Position numbers and translations under genes: made by a program. A stretch of 64,000 bases of DNA from contig NZ_JAJTNP010000003.1 in the NCBI RefSeq assembly GCF_021311115.1, positions 307,732 through 371,731 on the forward strand, written 5' to 3'. The notes under the pieces are model-generated. The model saw nothing but the letters and a program-made list of their open reading frames with translations, was not told the origin of the DNA and made no database searches. This document shows, in pieces, positions 1-8,338 of the stretch. Position 1 is the stretch's first letter. Every line of letters starts with the position of its first letter. The stretch is from Chryseobacterium gwangjuense. Lineage in GTDB: Bacteria > Bacteroidota > Bacteroidia > Flavobacteriales > Weeksellaceae.

Positions 1-58
1 TTGATCTAAAGATTTGGAATATAATATGTAGCAATAACACATGGAACTAATATAAACA

Positions 59-90
59 AAAAAACTCACAATAAAAATTGTGAGTTTTAT
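59..90 (-). terminator. Intrinsic terminator of the Arg/Pro/Ser tRNA operon
   Basis: An 11-bp inverted repeat (AAAACTCACAA / TTGTGAGTTTT) lies directly after the 3' end of the tRNA-Arg gene on the minus strand and is followed there by a run of T. Confidence 0.85.
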
Positions 91-91
91 G

Positions 92-165
92 TGAGCGCGA
101 AAGGATTCGAACCTTTGACCGTCTGCTTAGAAGGCAGATGCTCTATCCAGCTGAGCTACGCACCC
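92..165 (-). tRNA. tRNA-Arg (anticodon TCT)
   Basis: Read on the minus strand, a 74-base cloverleaf is visible. The acceptor stem GGGTGCG pairs with CGCGCTC, with one G-T pair. The anticodon loop CTTCTAA carries TCT, and the T arm contains GGTTCGAATCC. It decodes AGA. It is the last gene of a three-tRNA minus-strand operon. CCA is not encoded. Confidence 0.95.
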
Positions 166-198
166 ATTGAATAATTTTGAGAAAATTATTGAAAACTG

Positions 199-273
199 TC
201 GGGGCGGCAGGATTCGAACCTGCGACCTCCTGGTCCCAAACCAGGCGCGATGACCGGACTACGCTACGCCCCG
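199..273 (-). tRNA. tRNA-Pro (anticodon TGG)
   Basis: A 75-base cloverleaf on the minus strand with acceptor stem CGGGGCG/CGCCCCG and discriminator A. The anticodon loop TTTGGGA carries TGG, and the T arm is GGTTCGAATCC. It is the middle gene of the Ser-Pro-Arg tRNA operon. CCA is not encoded. Confidence 0.95.
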
Positions 274-291
274 AAAAGATATATAGAAAAG

Positions 292-376
292 CGGAGGGTA
301 AGGGATTCGAACCCTTGCGACACTTTCGCGTCGACAGTTTAGCAAACTGCTCCGTTAACCACTCCGGCAACCCTCC
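292..376 (-). tRNA. tRNA-Ser (anticodon GCT)
   Basis: An 85-base class II tRNA on the minus strand. The acceptor stem GGAGGGT/ACCCTCC is followed by discriminator G, as is usual for serine. The anticodon loop carries GCT, and a long variable arm (GTCGACGCGAAAGTGTCGC) forms its own stem. It is the first gene of the tRNA operon. Confidence 0.95.
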
Positions 377-421
377 TGTTTATCTTATTTTTTAATGATC
401 GTTGTTCTGTTATTGCGAGTG

Positions 422-453
422 CAAATATAGAACAGATTTCTTTATTTACCAAA
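422..453 (-). promoter_or_regulatory. Bacteroidota-type promoter of the tRNA operon
   Basis: On the minus strand TTTG (450-453) is followed after 20 bases by TATATTTG (422-429), an exact match to the TTTG-N19~21-TANNTTTG consensus of this phylum. It lies about 46 bases before the 5' end of tRNA-Ser. Confidence 0.75.
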
Positions 454-512
454 TATTTTTCAAGAAAAATTTGTGTATTTTTACGCTAATAAATGATTAA
501 AAAAGTAAACGA

Positions 513-1538
513 ATGCGTAAGACATTATATATCATCGGCTTAAGTTTTTTTGTTTTTTCATGCACTTCACAGAAAAGTGTTAAACAAAATGCTTCCCGTA
601 CGAATAAACAAGTGATACAGCCAAAAACAACGATTGCAAAGACCAGTAGTGAGAAGCAGAAGCCTCAGATTACCCATGATGGAGGCGCAGAGTTTTTTAC
701 AACAAATATTGCAGATCCTACTAAAAATAATAATACAATAAGTTACGGTTCTATCGTGTCTGCCAAACCGGTTGGATACAAAGTGGTAAAAACATATTTT
801 CCTGCTGTAGGACAAAATTTCAGACAGCGTTATTTGATTCTTCATTATACCGCTTTACCGGATGATAAATCGATCACGGTGCTTACCCAGCAAGAAGTAA
901 GTGCACATTATCTTGTAAATAATACAGGAGATAATGAGATTTATCAGTTGGTAGACGAAAACAAGCGTGCCTATCATGCAGGGGTGAGCTCTTGGAGAAG
1001 TGACAAAAATCTTAACGATACTTCTATAGGAATAGAAATCGTGAACGCAGGGTTCAGAGCGGATTCGACAGGAAGTAGAGTGTTTGCGGCTTTTAGTGAT
1101 GATCAGATGAAAAAAGTAGCTGCATTGGCAAAAGATATTATTACAAGATATCAGATTCCTCCAACGAATGTTTTGTCGCATTCGGATATTGCACCAACGA
1201 GAAAACAAGATCCGGGACCGCTGTTCCCATGGAAAAAACTATATGACGAATATCAAATCGGAATGTGGTATGATGAAGCGACTAAACAAACTTTCTTTGA
1301 TCAGGCACAGTTGGATTTTACCACAAAATACAATGAGCCCCCTTTTATTTTCTTGATTCAGACAACTTTGCAGAAATTTGGCTATGGAGTTGAGCTTAGC
1401 GGAGCTTGGGATGATACTACCAAAAAAACAATTGAAGCATTTCAGTATCACTTCAGACCTCAGAAATATGATGGAGTGATGGATGCGGAAACTTGGGCAA
1501 TTTTACAAGCTTTAAATCAAAAATATCCAATAAAATAA
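513..1538 (+). CDS. N-acetylmuramoyl-L-alanine amidase lipoprotein (AmpD family) with peptidoglycan-binding domain
   Basis: Predicted to cut the bond between muramic acid and the L-alanine of the peptide stem, in cell wall turnover or recycling. Residues 1-17 form a lipoprotein signal ending in the lipobox FSC, so it should sit in a membrane facing the periplasm. The amidase_2 domain spans about residues 100-245 with zinc ligands H111, H223 and D233; the 10-residue gap between the last two equals that of AmpD. E175 fits the catalytic glutamate. Residues about 275-335 form a PG_binding_1 domain. It is monocistronic, with a terminator at 1551-1575. Cytoplasmic AmpD lacks a signal, so this is an exported relative. 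Confidence 0.9.
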   Translation: MRKTLYIIGLSFFVFSCTSQKSVKQNASRTNKQVIQPKTTIAKTSSEKQKPQITHDGGAEFFTTNIADPTKNNNTISYGSIVSAKPVGYKVVKTYFPAVGQNFRQRYLILHYTALPDDKSITVLTQQEVSAHYLVNNTGDNEIYQLVDENKRAYHAGVSSWRSDKNLNDTSIGIEIVNAGFRADSTGSRVFAAFSDDQMKKVAALAKDIITRYQIPPTNVLSHSDIAPTRKQDPGPLFPWKKLYDEYQIGMWYDEATKQTFFDQAQLDFTTKYNEPPFIFLIQTTLQKFGYGVELSGAWDDTTKKTIEAFQYHFRPQKYDGVMDAETWAILQALNQKYPIK

Positions 1539-1550
1539 GTAATTTTGAAG

Positions 1551-1575
1551 TGCATCTTTTAGGATGCATTTTTTT
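1551..1575 (+). terminator. Intrinsic terminator after the amidase gene
   Basis: A 6-bp stem TGCATC/GATGCA with a 6-base loop is followed by seven T. It overlaps the earliest possible start of the next reading frame (1564), which supports the later start at 1606 for aspartase. Confidence 0.75.
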
Positions 1576-1605
1576 CAAGGAATCATTAAGTTAAAAAATA
1601 TTTTA

Positions 1606-3006
1606 ATGGAAAATTATAGAAAGGAGAGCGATCTTTTAGGTGAGCTAAATGTACCGATAGACGCTTATTATGGTGTACAGACTCAAAGAGCAATAGAGAA
1701 TTTTAAAATTTCGGGACAGTTGCTGTCCTCATATCCAGAGTTCATAAAAGGATTGGCTTTTGTAAAAAAAGCAGCAGCTAAAACCAATTATGAATTAGGT
1801 CTTCTTGATGAAAATTTATATTTCAAAATTGCAGAAACTTGTGATGAACTTGTGAATGGAGAATTGCATGAGCAGTTTCCTGTAGATATGATTCAGGGAG
1901 GAGCGGGAACTTCAATCAATATGAATGCGAATGAAGTGATTGCCAACAGAGTTTTGGAGAAACTTGGAAAAAATAAAGGAGAATATGAATTCTGTTCTCC
2001 GAACGATCATATTAACCTTTCTCAGTCTACCAATGATGCCTATCCTACGGCGATCAAAATGGGATTGCTGCAGATGAACGATACTTTGGTAAGCAAGCTT
2101 GTGAAAATCGTTGAAGCGTTCCGTGAAAAAGGAAATGAGTTTCAGGATGTCATTAAAATGGGGCGAACTCAGCTTCAGGATGCGGTTCCTATGACTTTAG
2201 GACAGGAGTTTGAGGCATTTGCTGCTACTTTGGAAGAAGATATTTCTAAACTGAACAATAATGCCAATTTATTCGTAGAAGTTAATATGGGAGCAACGGC
2301 TATCGGAACGGGAATCAATGCTCCGTTAGGCTATGCAACGCTTTGTGCTAAGAATCTGGCGGAAATTATCGGTTATCCTGTCATTTCTGCACCGAATTTG
2401 GTAGAGGCGACTCCTGATACAGGATCGTACGTAATTTACTCTTCAGCAATGAAACGTCTTGCTGTGAAATTATCTAAAATCTGTAATGATTTAAGACTAT
2501 TATCATCAGGACCGAGAGCCGGGCTTTTTGAAATTAATTTACCTCCAATGCAGCCAGGTTCATCTATTATGCCGGGGAAAGTAAATCCTGTAATTCCTGA
2601 AGTAGTAAACCAAGTGTGTTACAAAGTAATTGGAAATGATCTTACCGTTACTTTTGCAGCAGAAGCAGGTCAGTTGCAGCTTAATGTAATGGAACCTGTG
2701 CTTTCTCATGCCATCATGGAAAACATCCATTTCCTTTGCAATGCGTTAGATACGCTTCGTGAGAAATGTGTAGTGGGAATTACTGCGAATAAAGAAGTTT
2801 GCCTAAACATGGTGAAACACAGCATCGGTATTGTAACGGCACTTAACCCTTACATTGGGTACAAACAATCGACTCAAATTGCCAAAGAAGCTTTAGAAAC
2901 AGGAAAAAGTGTGTATAACTTAGTGTTGGAAAAAGGAGTGCTTTCTCAGGAAAAACTGGATGAAATTCTTGATCCGAAAAATATGCTGAAACCACATAAT
3001 AAATAA
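1606..3006 (+). CDS. aspA: Aspartate ammonia-lyase (aspartase)
   Basis: Catalyses L-aspartate to fumarate plus ammonia in the cytosol. The 466-residue protein has the usual length (E. coli about 478). The family signature GSSIMPGKVNP lies near residue 318 and carries the catalytic loop serine. The motif TGTGINAP in the centre and STNDAYPTA near residue 130 also fit the aspartase/fumarase superfamily. Class II fumarase is the main alternative, but the N-terminal YRKESDLLGE and overall pattern favour aspartase. I chose the ATG at 1606 rather than the in-frame ATG at 1564, because 1564 lies inside the terminator of the preceding gene. A terminator follows at 3018. Confidence 0.92.
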   Translation: MENYRKESDLLGELNVPIDAYYGVQTQRAIENFKISGQLLSSYPEFIKGLAFVKKAAAKTNYELGLLDENLYFKIAETCDELVNGELHEQFPVDMIQGGAGTSINMNANEVIANRVLEKLGKNKGEYEFCSPNDHINLSQSTNDAYPTAIKMGLLQMNDTLVSKLVKIVEAFREKGNEFQDVIKMGRTQLQDAVPMTLGQEFEAFAATLEEDISKLNNNANLFVEVNMGATAIGTGINAPLGYATLCAKNLAEIIGYPVISAPNLVEATPDTGSYVIYSSAMKRLAVKLSKICNDLRLLSSGPRAGLFEINLPPMQPGSSIMPGKVNPVIPEVVNQVCYKVIGNDLTVTFAAEAGQLQLNVMEPVLSHAIMENIHFLCNALDTLREKCVVGITANKEVCLNMVKHSIGIVTALNPYIGYKQSTQIAKEALETGKSVYNLVLEKGVLSQEKLDEILDPKNMLKPHNK

Positions 3007-3017
3007 TACAAGTAAGA

Positions 3018-3050
3018 GGTAAAAGCAATAATTTTTTGCTTTTACCTTTT
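3018..3050 (+). terminator. Intrinsic terminator after aspA
   Basis: A 10-bp perfect stem GGTAAAAGCA/TGCTTTTACC with a 9-base loop and a short T run. The words resemble the degenerate repeat islands found elsewhere in this window. Confidence 0.75.
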
Positions 3051-3068
3051 GCTTTTTACTTTAAAAAA

Positions 3069-3923
3069 TTGAAATTTTTAATCATAATTCCAGCGCATAA
3101 TGAAGAAGCGCATTTGTCATTTACATTAGAATCTTTACAGCATCAGCGTTTTAAAGACTTTAAAGTAGTGATTGTTAACGATGGTTCTATCGATACAACC
3201 CCTGAAATCATTAAACGATTTACAGATACGGATTCACGTTTTGAAACCATCAATCTTCAAAAATCTGCACATCAACCTGGGTCAAAAGTAGTTGCTGCTT
3301 TTAAAAACGGCTTAAATACCCAAAATCTTGACCAATTTGATATCATTTGTAAATTTGATGCAGATATCATTCTTCCTGATCATTACCTTGAAACCGTAGA
3401 AACAGCCTTTCAGAATCATCCTAAATACGGTTTGGTTGGAGGGTTGTTGTATGTGGAAAAAAACGGAAGCTGGGTATATGAAGGCAACTCAAATAAAAAT
3501 CACGTTCGAGGTCCGATGAAAGCCTACAGAAAAGAATGCTTTGAGGAAATGGGAGGAATGAGAGAAACCTTGGGTTGGGATAATATTGATGCTATTTTAC
3601 TCGAAAATTTAGGCTGGAAAGAAGTTGTTTTACCCGAATTGCAAGTGAAATTATTAAAAGTAAAAGGAAGCGATTATACCATAAAACCGGCAGATTACTA
3701 CGGAAGATACTTTTATTTCTTAGGATTAAATAGGTTTCTGGCTTATGTAGCATCGTCAAAAGAAGCGATGAAGAATAAATCTTTATCCTTTTTCTTACAG
3801 ATTGTTAAAGCCTATGAAAACTGTCGATCACAAAAGTTAGAATTGAAAATTTCGAAAGAAGAACAGCAGGTAATCAACAATCAGCGTTGGAATGCCTTGA
3901 AAAAGAAATGGTTGAAAATTTGA
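3069..3923 (+). CDS. Family 2 glycosyltransferase
   Basis: Predicted inverting GT-A sugar transferase acting at the cytoplasmic face of the membrane on a surface glycan; donor and acceptor are unknown. The N-terminus LIIIPAHNEE and the VIVNDGS segment are typical of GT2 nucleotide binding. The metal-binding DxD lies in CKFDADI (about residues 95-100), and GWDNID is a plausible acceptor/base region. An in-frame TTG at 3036 lies within the terminator stem of aspA, so I prefer the TTG at 3069, which gives the family-like start MKFLIIIPAHNEE. Its stop overlaps the start of the next gene, which implies translational coupling. There are no transmembrane segments. Confidence 0.8.
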   Translation: MKFLIIIPAHNEEAHLSFTLESLQHQRFKDFKVVIVNDGSIDTTPEIIKRFTDTDSRFETINLQKSAHQPGSKVVAAFKNGLNTQNLDQFDIICKFDADIILPDHYLETVETAFQNHPKYGLVGGLLYVEKNGSWVYEGNSNKNHVRGPMKAYRKECFEEMGGMRETLGWDNIDAILLENLGWKEVVLPELQVKLLKVKGSDYTIKPADYYGRYFYFLGLNRFLAYVASSKEAMKNKSLSFFLQIVKAYENCRSQKLELKISKEEQQVINNQRWNALKKKWLKI

Positions 3924-4987
3924 AAAAAATTGCCTACATAGAAATTGATACCCATGCTGAAATCGCACAAAACTTTTTAGGAACTATGCGAGGTTCAGAG
4001 AATTTTGAGGTAGACTATTATTTTTCTGAAAAAATTAAAAAACAGATTCAGACGGATCGAGAAAACGTTTTTCTTTCAGACAGTTCGATGATTATTGAGC
4101 AATTGAAATCAAAACAATACGATTTGATTATTGTTGGGACGGTTCATCGGTATTTCAATACATTTCAGTCGATTGCAGAAAAATACAACACAGCTTTTAT
4201 TGTTCATAATATCAATTTTACCACCCTGTCAAAATTTAATCTCTTTAAAAATATTTTCAAAGAAGATCTTATTTACAGAATAAAATTATGGTGGAAAGAA
4301 GGACTTTTTACTGTTTCTACAGCTTATAAAAAGTCAAAAACATTATTGGTCTTGGATGAAGCATTCTGCTCTGAAAAATATAGATTTTTTCCCCTTTTTT
4401 ATACTGAAAATGGTGAAAAGCAATCAGAGAAAAGGCTAATTGTAGTTATTCCGGGAGGTGTTTCCCAGAAAAGAAGAGATTATAAAAGAGTTTTTTCGAA
4501 GATAAAAGAAATTGAAAATAGCTTTAAAGAAAAAGGATCAGCAGAACAATTAATTGAATTCGTTTTTTTAGGAAAGGCAAAAGGAGTTGAATTAAAAGAA
4601 ATTACAGACTTAGAGCGCTCTCTTCAATATACTACTCTTCAGTATTTTCCGGAGAGGGTTTCCTCAGAAGACTTTGAAAAATGGATGCAGAAAGCTGATG
4701 TTTTGTGGTGTCCGATTCAGCAGGAAACAGAATTTTTCAGCCAAAAAGAAGTGTACGGACAGACCAAAATGACCGGTAATTTAGGAGACGCTATCAAATT
4801 CGGAAAATTGGCTGTTTTTCCGCGTAATTATCCTTCAAAATTAAACTTTATTCTTCCTGAAGAAGAAAATATAATGGAGCAATTCGAAACGCTTAAAAAT
4901 ACTCCATACGACTTTCAGAAAAAGTATAACAGGAAATCCGTTCAGGAAAATCTGGAAAATACTTTGATGAGCTTAATTTCTACTTAA
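3920..4987 (+). CDS. Putative glycosyltransferase, GT4-like
   Basis: I do not recognise a named family. The protein has two alpha/beta halves and no membrane segment. The C-terminal half contains ADVLWCPIQ followed by YGQTKMTGNLGDAIKFGK, which resembles the GT4 donor-binding region, where a conserved acidic residue and a glycine-rich turn hold the nucleotide sugar. I chose the TTG at 3920 (MKKIAYIEIDTHAEI) because it overlaps the upstream stop as TTGA. ATG starts at 3887 or 3908 are possible but add unrelated residues. Together with the GT2 gene and the facing flippase and FkbM genes it suggests a small surface-glycan locus. Confidence 0.6.
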   Translation: MKKIAYIEIDTHAEIAQNFLGTMRGSENFEVDYYFSEKIKKQIQTDRENVFLSDSSMIIEQLKSKQYDLIIVGTVHRYFNTFQSIAEKYNTAFIVHNINFTTLSKFNLFKNIFKEDLIYRIKLWWKEGLFTVSTAYKKSKTLLVLDEAFCSEKYRFFPLFYTENGEKQSEKRLIVVIPGGVSQKRRDYKRVFSKIKEIENSFKEKGSAEQLIEFVFLGKAKGVELKEITDLERSLQYTTLQYFPERVSSEDFEKWMQKADVLWCPIQQETEFFSQKEVYGQTKMTGNLGDAIKFGKLAVFPRNYPSKLNFILPEEENIMEQFETLKNTPYDFQKKYNRKSVQENLENTLMSLIST

Positions 4988-6458
4988 ATTTAAAGATACT
5001 TTTGATAAAGTTTTTATTCAAATAATCCTCAATTGGGAAAACTTTTGTGAAGTAATTTCCGATAAAAATCAAGATCAAAACAACAGCTGGTTTATAGATT
5101 AGATTGATGAAGTTATTGTCAAAATTAGGCAAAACAATCGCTACTGTAATTGCTAAAGTGCAGATGATGGAAACAAAAATCATTTCTATTGTCAACGGAG
5201 AAACTTTAAAAACAATATAGTTGAAAATAATTTTAACCAGATTATATGTTGTTAAAGAAATTGCAGTGGATAAGGCAATTCCGACAAGCTTAAGCTCTGT
5301 ATTTTTAATGAAATAAAGATTCAGTCCGATTGTTAAACCCGCCAGTAAAAGCATTACTAAAATGTTGAAACGGTAATATTTAGATAGAGAAATGATATTC
5401 CCATTGAATCCTGTCGCCAAATCGATCAAAACAGCAGAACCCCAAATCCAGATTACAGGTTCATATATTCTCAGCATAACTCCGTTTTTAGGCATAAACT
5501 GAGTTAGGTAAGGAAATCCGACCATAATGCATGAAAACAAAACTGCTCCTAAAAAATATAAAGTGAGTGATGTTTTTTTGTGAAATCTATCGAGCCCTTC
5601 CATATCACCATCTGCAAGATACTGACTGATAATAGGAGCGGAAATATTAAATAAACCCAACTGCGGAATAGAAATTAAAGAAATCAAGGCATACAAAACA
5701 GAGTAAATTCCGTTTTCTTCCATTCCCATAAACTCACCGATCATAAAGCTGTTGATGGCAAGATAATTTCCGAAAGTTCCTAAAAATCCAAAGAAACTGT
5801 AATTGAAAAATTCTTTCCAAAAACCATCTTTTTTAAAGTAATCAGTACTTACATCAAAGTTTATTTTTTCCAGTTTATTGGTGTAATAAATGTATCCGAA
5901 AAGCATTAAAGCAAATATTCCGAAAAAGAATGCCAATGCAATATTTTGTGACAGAGAAAAATAAAAGAAAAGACAAAATGCTCCTAGATTGGCAATTTTA
6001 GGGAAAAGATTATCAAAAATATTAGAAACTACAATTCTCTTGAAATTAGAAATGTATTTATTGAAAATCGCGCAGAGTGATAAAACTAAAATTAGTGGTA
6101 AAATAATTTTTTTGATTTTCCAGGCTTCCGAATGAATGAATTTCGGGTAAAAATAAGGAAGAGCAAAAAATACAACAGAAAATATGAGGAAATTAATTAA
6201 AATGCTGATCAGTGACAATGAAAGCATGTTCTGGGTTTTGCCATCTTTCTGTAAAGAATGAAAAAACTTCACATTGGCATACGAAATCCCGAAAACAACA
6301 AAAGGAACCAACATTTCTGCCGTTTGCATGCTGTAGCGAAGCTTTCCGTAGAATTCAAAATCGTTCGGGAAAATAAAAAGCGCCGAAGCTGTTCCCAGTA
6401 AAAAACCGATATATCCGATAATGGAATATTTGAAGCCTTGTCTTGCTACTAAACTCAT
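4980..6458 (-). CDS. Polysaccharide flippase (MATE/MOP superfamily, Wzx-like)
   Basis: A 492-residue multi-pass membrane protein with about 12 to 14 hydrophobic helices spread evenly, as in polysaccharide_synt flippases that turn lipid-linked oligosaccharides from the inner to the outer leaflet. The first helix follows LVARQGFKYSIIGYIGF, typical for Bacteroidota members of this group. It starts 8 bases after the stop of the FkbM methyltransferase gene, so the two form an operon. Its 3' end overlaps the convergent glycosyltransferase gene by 8 bases. The substrate cannot be read from the sequence. Confidence 0.85.
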   Translation of the reverse strand: MSLVARQGFKYSIIGYIGFLLGTASALFIFPNDFEFYGKLRYSMQTAEMLVPFVVFGISYANVKFFHSLQKDGKTQNMLSLSLISILINFLIFSVVFFALPYFYPKFIHSEAWKIKKIILPLILVLSLCAIFNKYISNFKRIVVSNIFDNLFPKIANLGAFCLFFYFSLSQNIALAFFFGIFALMLFGYIYYTNKLEKINFDVSTDYFKKDGFWKEFFNYSFFGFLGTFGNYLAINSFMIGEFMGMEENGIYSVLYALISLISIPQLGLFNISAPIISQYLADGDMEGLDRFHKKTSLTLYFLGAVLFSCIMVGFPYLTQFMPKNGVMLRIYEPVIWIWGSAVLIDLATGFNGNIISLSKYYRFNILVMLLLAGLTIGLNLYFIKNTELKLVGIALSTAISLTTYNLVKIIFNYIVFKVSPLTIEMIFVSIICTLAITVAIVLPNFDNNFINLIYKPAVVLILIFIGNYFTKVFPIEDYLNKNFIKSIFKFK

Positions 6459-6466
6459 AGGTTTTC

Positions 6467-7261
6467 TTATTGGTTTTTAGGGGTAAAAATAATATTGTTG
6501 ATGTATTCTGTTTTATTTTTTTCGTCGCTAATATTTTTTAACAGAATCTCTTCCGTTAATTTTTCCAGCTTAAAGTTTTTTCTGTTCAGGTATTTTACAT
6601 CAAATCCCCATGAAGCTACTTCAGCAATTTCATTCCAGATAGGAGTGCTGTGATGTCTTTGTTCCATCTCTACCATCAATGTTGGCTGAAATTTTTGTAT
6701 CGTTTCCTTAGCCCCATTCAGGGTTTTCATTTCATTACCCTCAACATCTATTTTTATGAAGTCTAGCTTACTGATGGCTTCTTTTTTTGCCCAGTCATCC
6801 AATTTTATCACTTCTACCTTTTCGGTGTAGCTCTTTTCTTCTCCTTTTTCTTTGTATGAAGTATTTAGTGTTCCTCGTGAAGCAATCATTTTTCCGTTAA
6901 TAATCGGAACCTTAAATTCTGCAGTCGTATTTTCGTCAGAAAGGGCTACAGAATGAACATTCATTTTAGGAAATAGCCTTTTTAATCTGCGATACAGTTT
7001 TTTATTGGGTTCAAAACCGTAAATATTCTGAGGTTTCAGTTTATCTTCCAATTGATATAAAAACGTTCCTACATTCGCTCCAATGTCAAAAATAACTGCA
7101 TTGTCCTGAAGATATTCTTTAATCCAAACCAATTCAGGTTCTACATTACGTGTAGAAAAATTTTCTTTATTAAGCTTGTATAAGCTTTTAAAGTATCTTC
7201 TTTTGTAAAAACTCGGACTTATATATTGAAGTTTTTCTGCAATCCTTTGGTATAAAGACAT
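6467..7261 (-). CDS. FkbM family methyltransferase
   Basis: An S-adenosylmethionine-dependent O-methyltransferase of the FkbM group, which often caps or decorates surface sugars. The SAM-binding motif VIFDIGANVGTF lies near residues 56-67, and the FkbM-typical LDFIKIDVEGNE lies near residues 165-176 with its acidic metal-binding or catalytic residues. The length of 264 residues is normal. It is the first gene of a two-gene operon with the flippase, so a role in methylating a flipped glycan is likely but inferred. A -7 box lies about 23 bases upstream. Confidence 0.85.
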   Translation of the reverse strand: MSLYQRIAEKLQYISPSFYKRRYFKSLYKLNKENFSTRNVEPELVWIKEYLQDNAVIFDIGANVGTFLYQLEDKLKPQNIYGFEPNKKLYRRLKRLFPKMNVHSVALSDENTTAEFKVPIINGKMIASRGTLNTSYKEKGEEKSYTEKVEVIKLDDWAKKEAISKLDFIKIDVEGNEMKTLNGAKETIQKFQPTLMVEMEQRHHSTPIWNEIAEVASWGFDVKYLNRKNFKLEKLTEEILLKNISDEKNKTEYINNIIFTPKNQ

Positions 7262-7283
7262 TGGTGTAATTTTAGAGGAAATG

Positions 7284-7291
7284 CAAAGATA
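7284..7291 (-). promoter_or_regulatory. -7 promoter element (TATCTTTG) of the FkbM/flippase operon
   Basis: An exact TANNTTTG match on the minus strand, about 23 bases before the start codon. I saw no clear TTTG -33 box. Confidence 0.5.
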
Positions 7292-7398
7292 AACAAAAAT
7301 GTTAAATTGTTGTTAAAGTTAATGAATTGTATTTATTTGATTATCAGTTGTTAATTTAGTTTTTTAGAAAAATAAAATTATCATAAAACGAAAAAAAA

Positions 7399-8064
7399 CT
7401 ATAAAAAAGGTGCATTTAAGAAATCATTCAGAGGTTTCATCAGTCTGAAAATTTTTGCCAGTTTTTTTACAGCATCCTTATCCAGGATTTCTTCATCTTT
7501 CAGAGAATAGACTACAATGAAATTTTTTAGCTTTAGAAACTCTCCCATCGGATCTTCCTTTTCGAAACCCTGTGGAATTTTTTTCAATTTATCATCCTGA
7601 TCCAGTTCAGGAAAATGTTTTTTGAAATCTTTATTGTTCAAAATATTCAGAAATTCATTTCCGTATAACGAAATTTCTTTTCGAAGTTCTTTTAAAACGG
7701 CAGAATCAGGCATATAAATTCCTCCGGCAATAAAAGACTTTCCAGGTTCTATATGGAAATAATAACCTCCTTTCTGACTTCCTTTTCCCATCCCCAAAGA
7801 AGCTCCGAAATTGGTTTTGTAAGGAGATTTGTCTTTGGAAAACCTTGTATCTCTGTAGATTCTGAATAAAGATTTTTTGGCATCTATTTTAGCAAGTTCA
7901 GGATCAAAGTCTGACATTTCATGAAGAAGTCCTTCGATGAAAGAAATAAGATTTTGCTGAGACTCTGTGTAGAGTACTTTATTTTCGGTAAACCATTCCC
8001 GATTGTTATTTTGTTCCAGTTTTTGTAGGAAATTCAGGGTTTTTGAAGATATTTCAGCGGGCAT
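7399..8064 (-). CDS. DUF2461 domain-containing protein
   Basis: A 221-residue soluble protein that matches the DUF2461 family (TIGR02453) over its whole length. Visible family features are the N-terminal LNFLQKLEQNNNREWF, FRIYRDTRFSKDKSPYKTNF near the middle and YYFHIEPGKSFIAGG. The family is widespread in Bacteroidota and has no established biochemical function. It appears monocistronic, with a -7 box at 8081-8088. Confidence 0.85.
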   Translation of the reverse strand: MPAEISSKTLNFLQKLEQNNNREWFTENKVLYTESQQNLISFIEGLLHEMSDFDPELAKIDAKKSLFRIYRDTRFSKDKSPYKTNFGASLGMGKGSQKGGYYFHIEPGKSFIAGGIYMPDSAVLKELRKEISLYGNEFLNILNNKDFKKHFPELDQDDKLKKIPQGFEKEDPMGEFLKLKNFIVVYSLKDEEILDKDAVKKLAKIFRLMKPLNDFLNAPFL

Positions 8065-8080
8065 ATTTTTTTATTTTACT

Positions 8081-8088
8081 CAAAAATA
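8081..8088 (-). promoter_or_regulatory. -7 promoter element (TATTTTTG) of the DUF2461 gene
   Basis: An exact TANNTTTG match on the minus strand 17 bases upstream of the ATG. The rest of the 8065-8338 gap is AT-rich with no other clear signal except the helicase -7 box. Confidence 0.5.
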
Positions 8089-8310
8089 ATGAAATCTAAG
8101 TTGTTGTCAAAATTCATAATGTTTTAATTAATTGGTAATTTTTAATGCTTTTTATTGTGATTTGATGCGTGAAATATGGTTTGATGTATTGATAAATTAA
8201 AAATAATTATTTTATGCTTTTTCTGTAGAAAATTCAAAATAATTAAGGTTTTCAAAAATAAAATTATTGATTTCGTAATATAGTATAAAATAAAATCCAA
8301 ATAATAATTG

Positions 8311-8318
8311 TATCTTTG
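8311..8318 (+). promoter_or_regulatory. -7 promoter element (TATCTTTG) of the DEAD-box helicase gene
   Basis: An exact TANNTTTG match 20 bases before the ATG. No convincing -33 box is visible. Confidence 0.5.
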
Positions 8319-8338
8319 CAAAAATTTTAAAATATTTA

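Noticed and set aside
143..395. Open reading frames on both strands across the left tRNA cluster
   Set aside because: They run through three clear tRNA genes and have no family features.
1564..1605. Earlier ATG start for aspartase
   Set aside because: It lies inside the terminator of the amidase gene and adds residues not found in the family.
3036..3068. Earlier TTG start for the family 2 glycosyltransferase
   Set aside because: It lies inside the terminator stem of aspA; the later TTG gives the conserved N-terminus.
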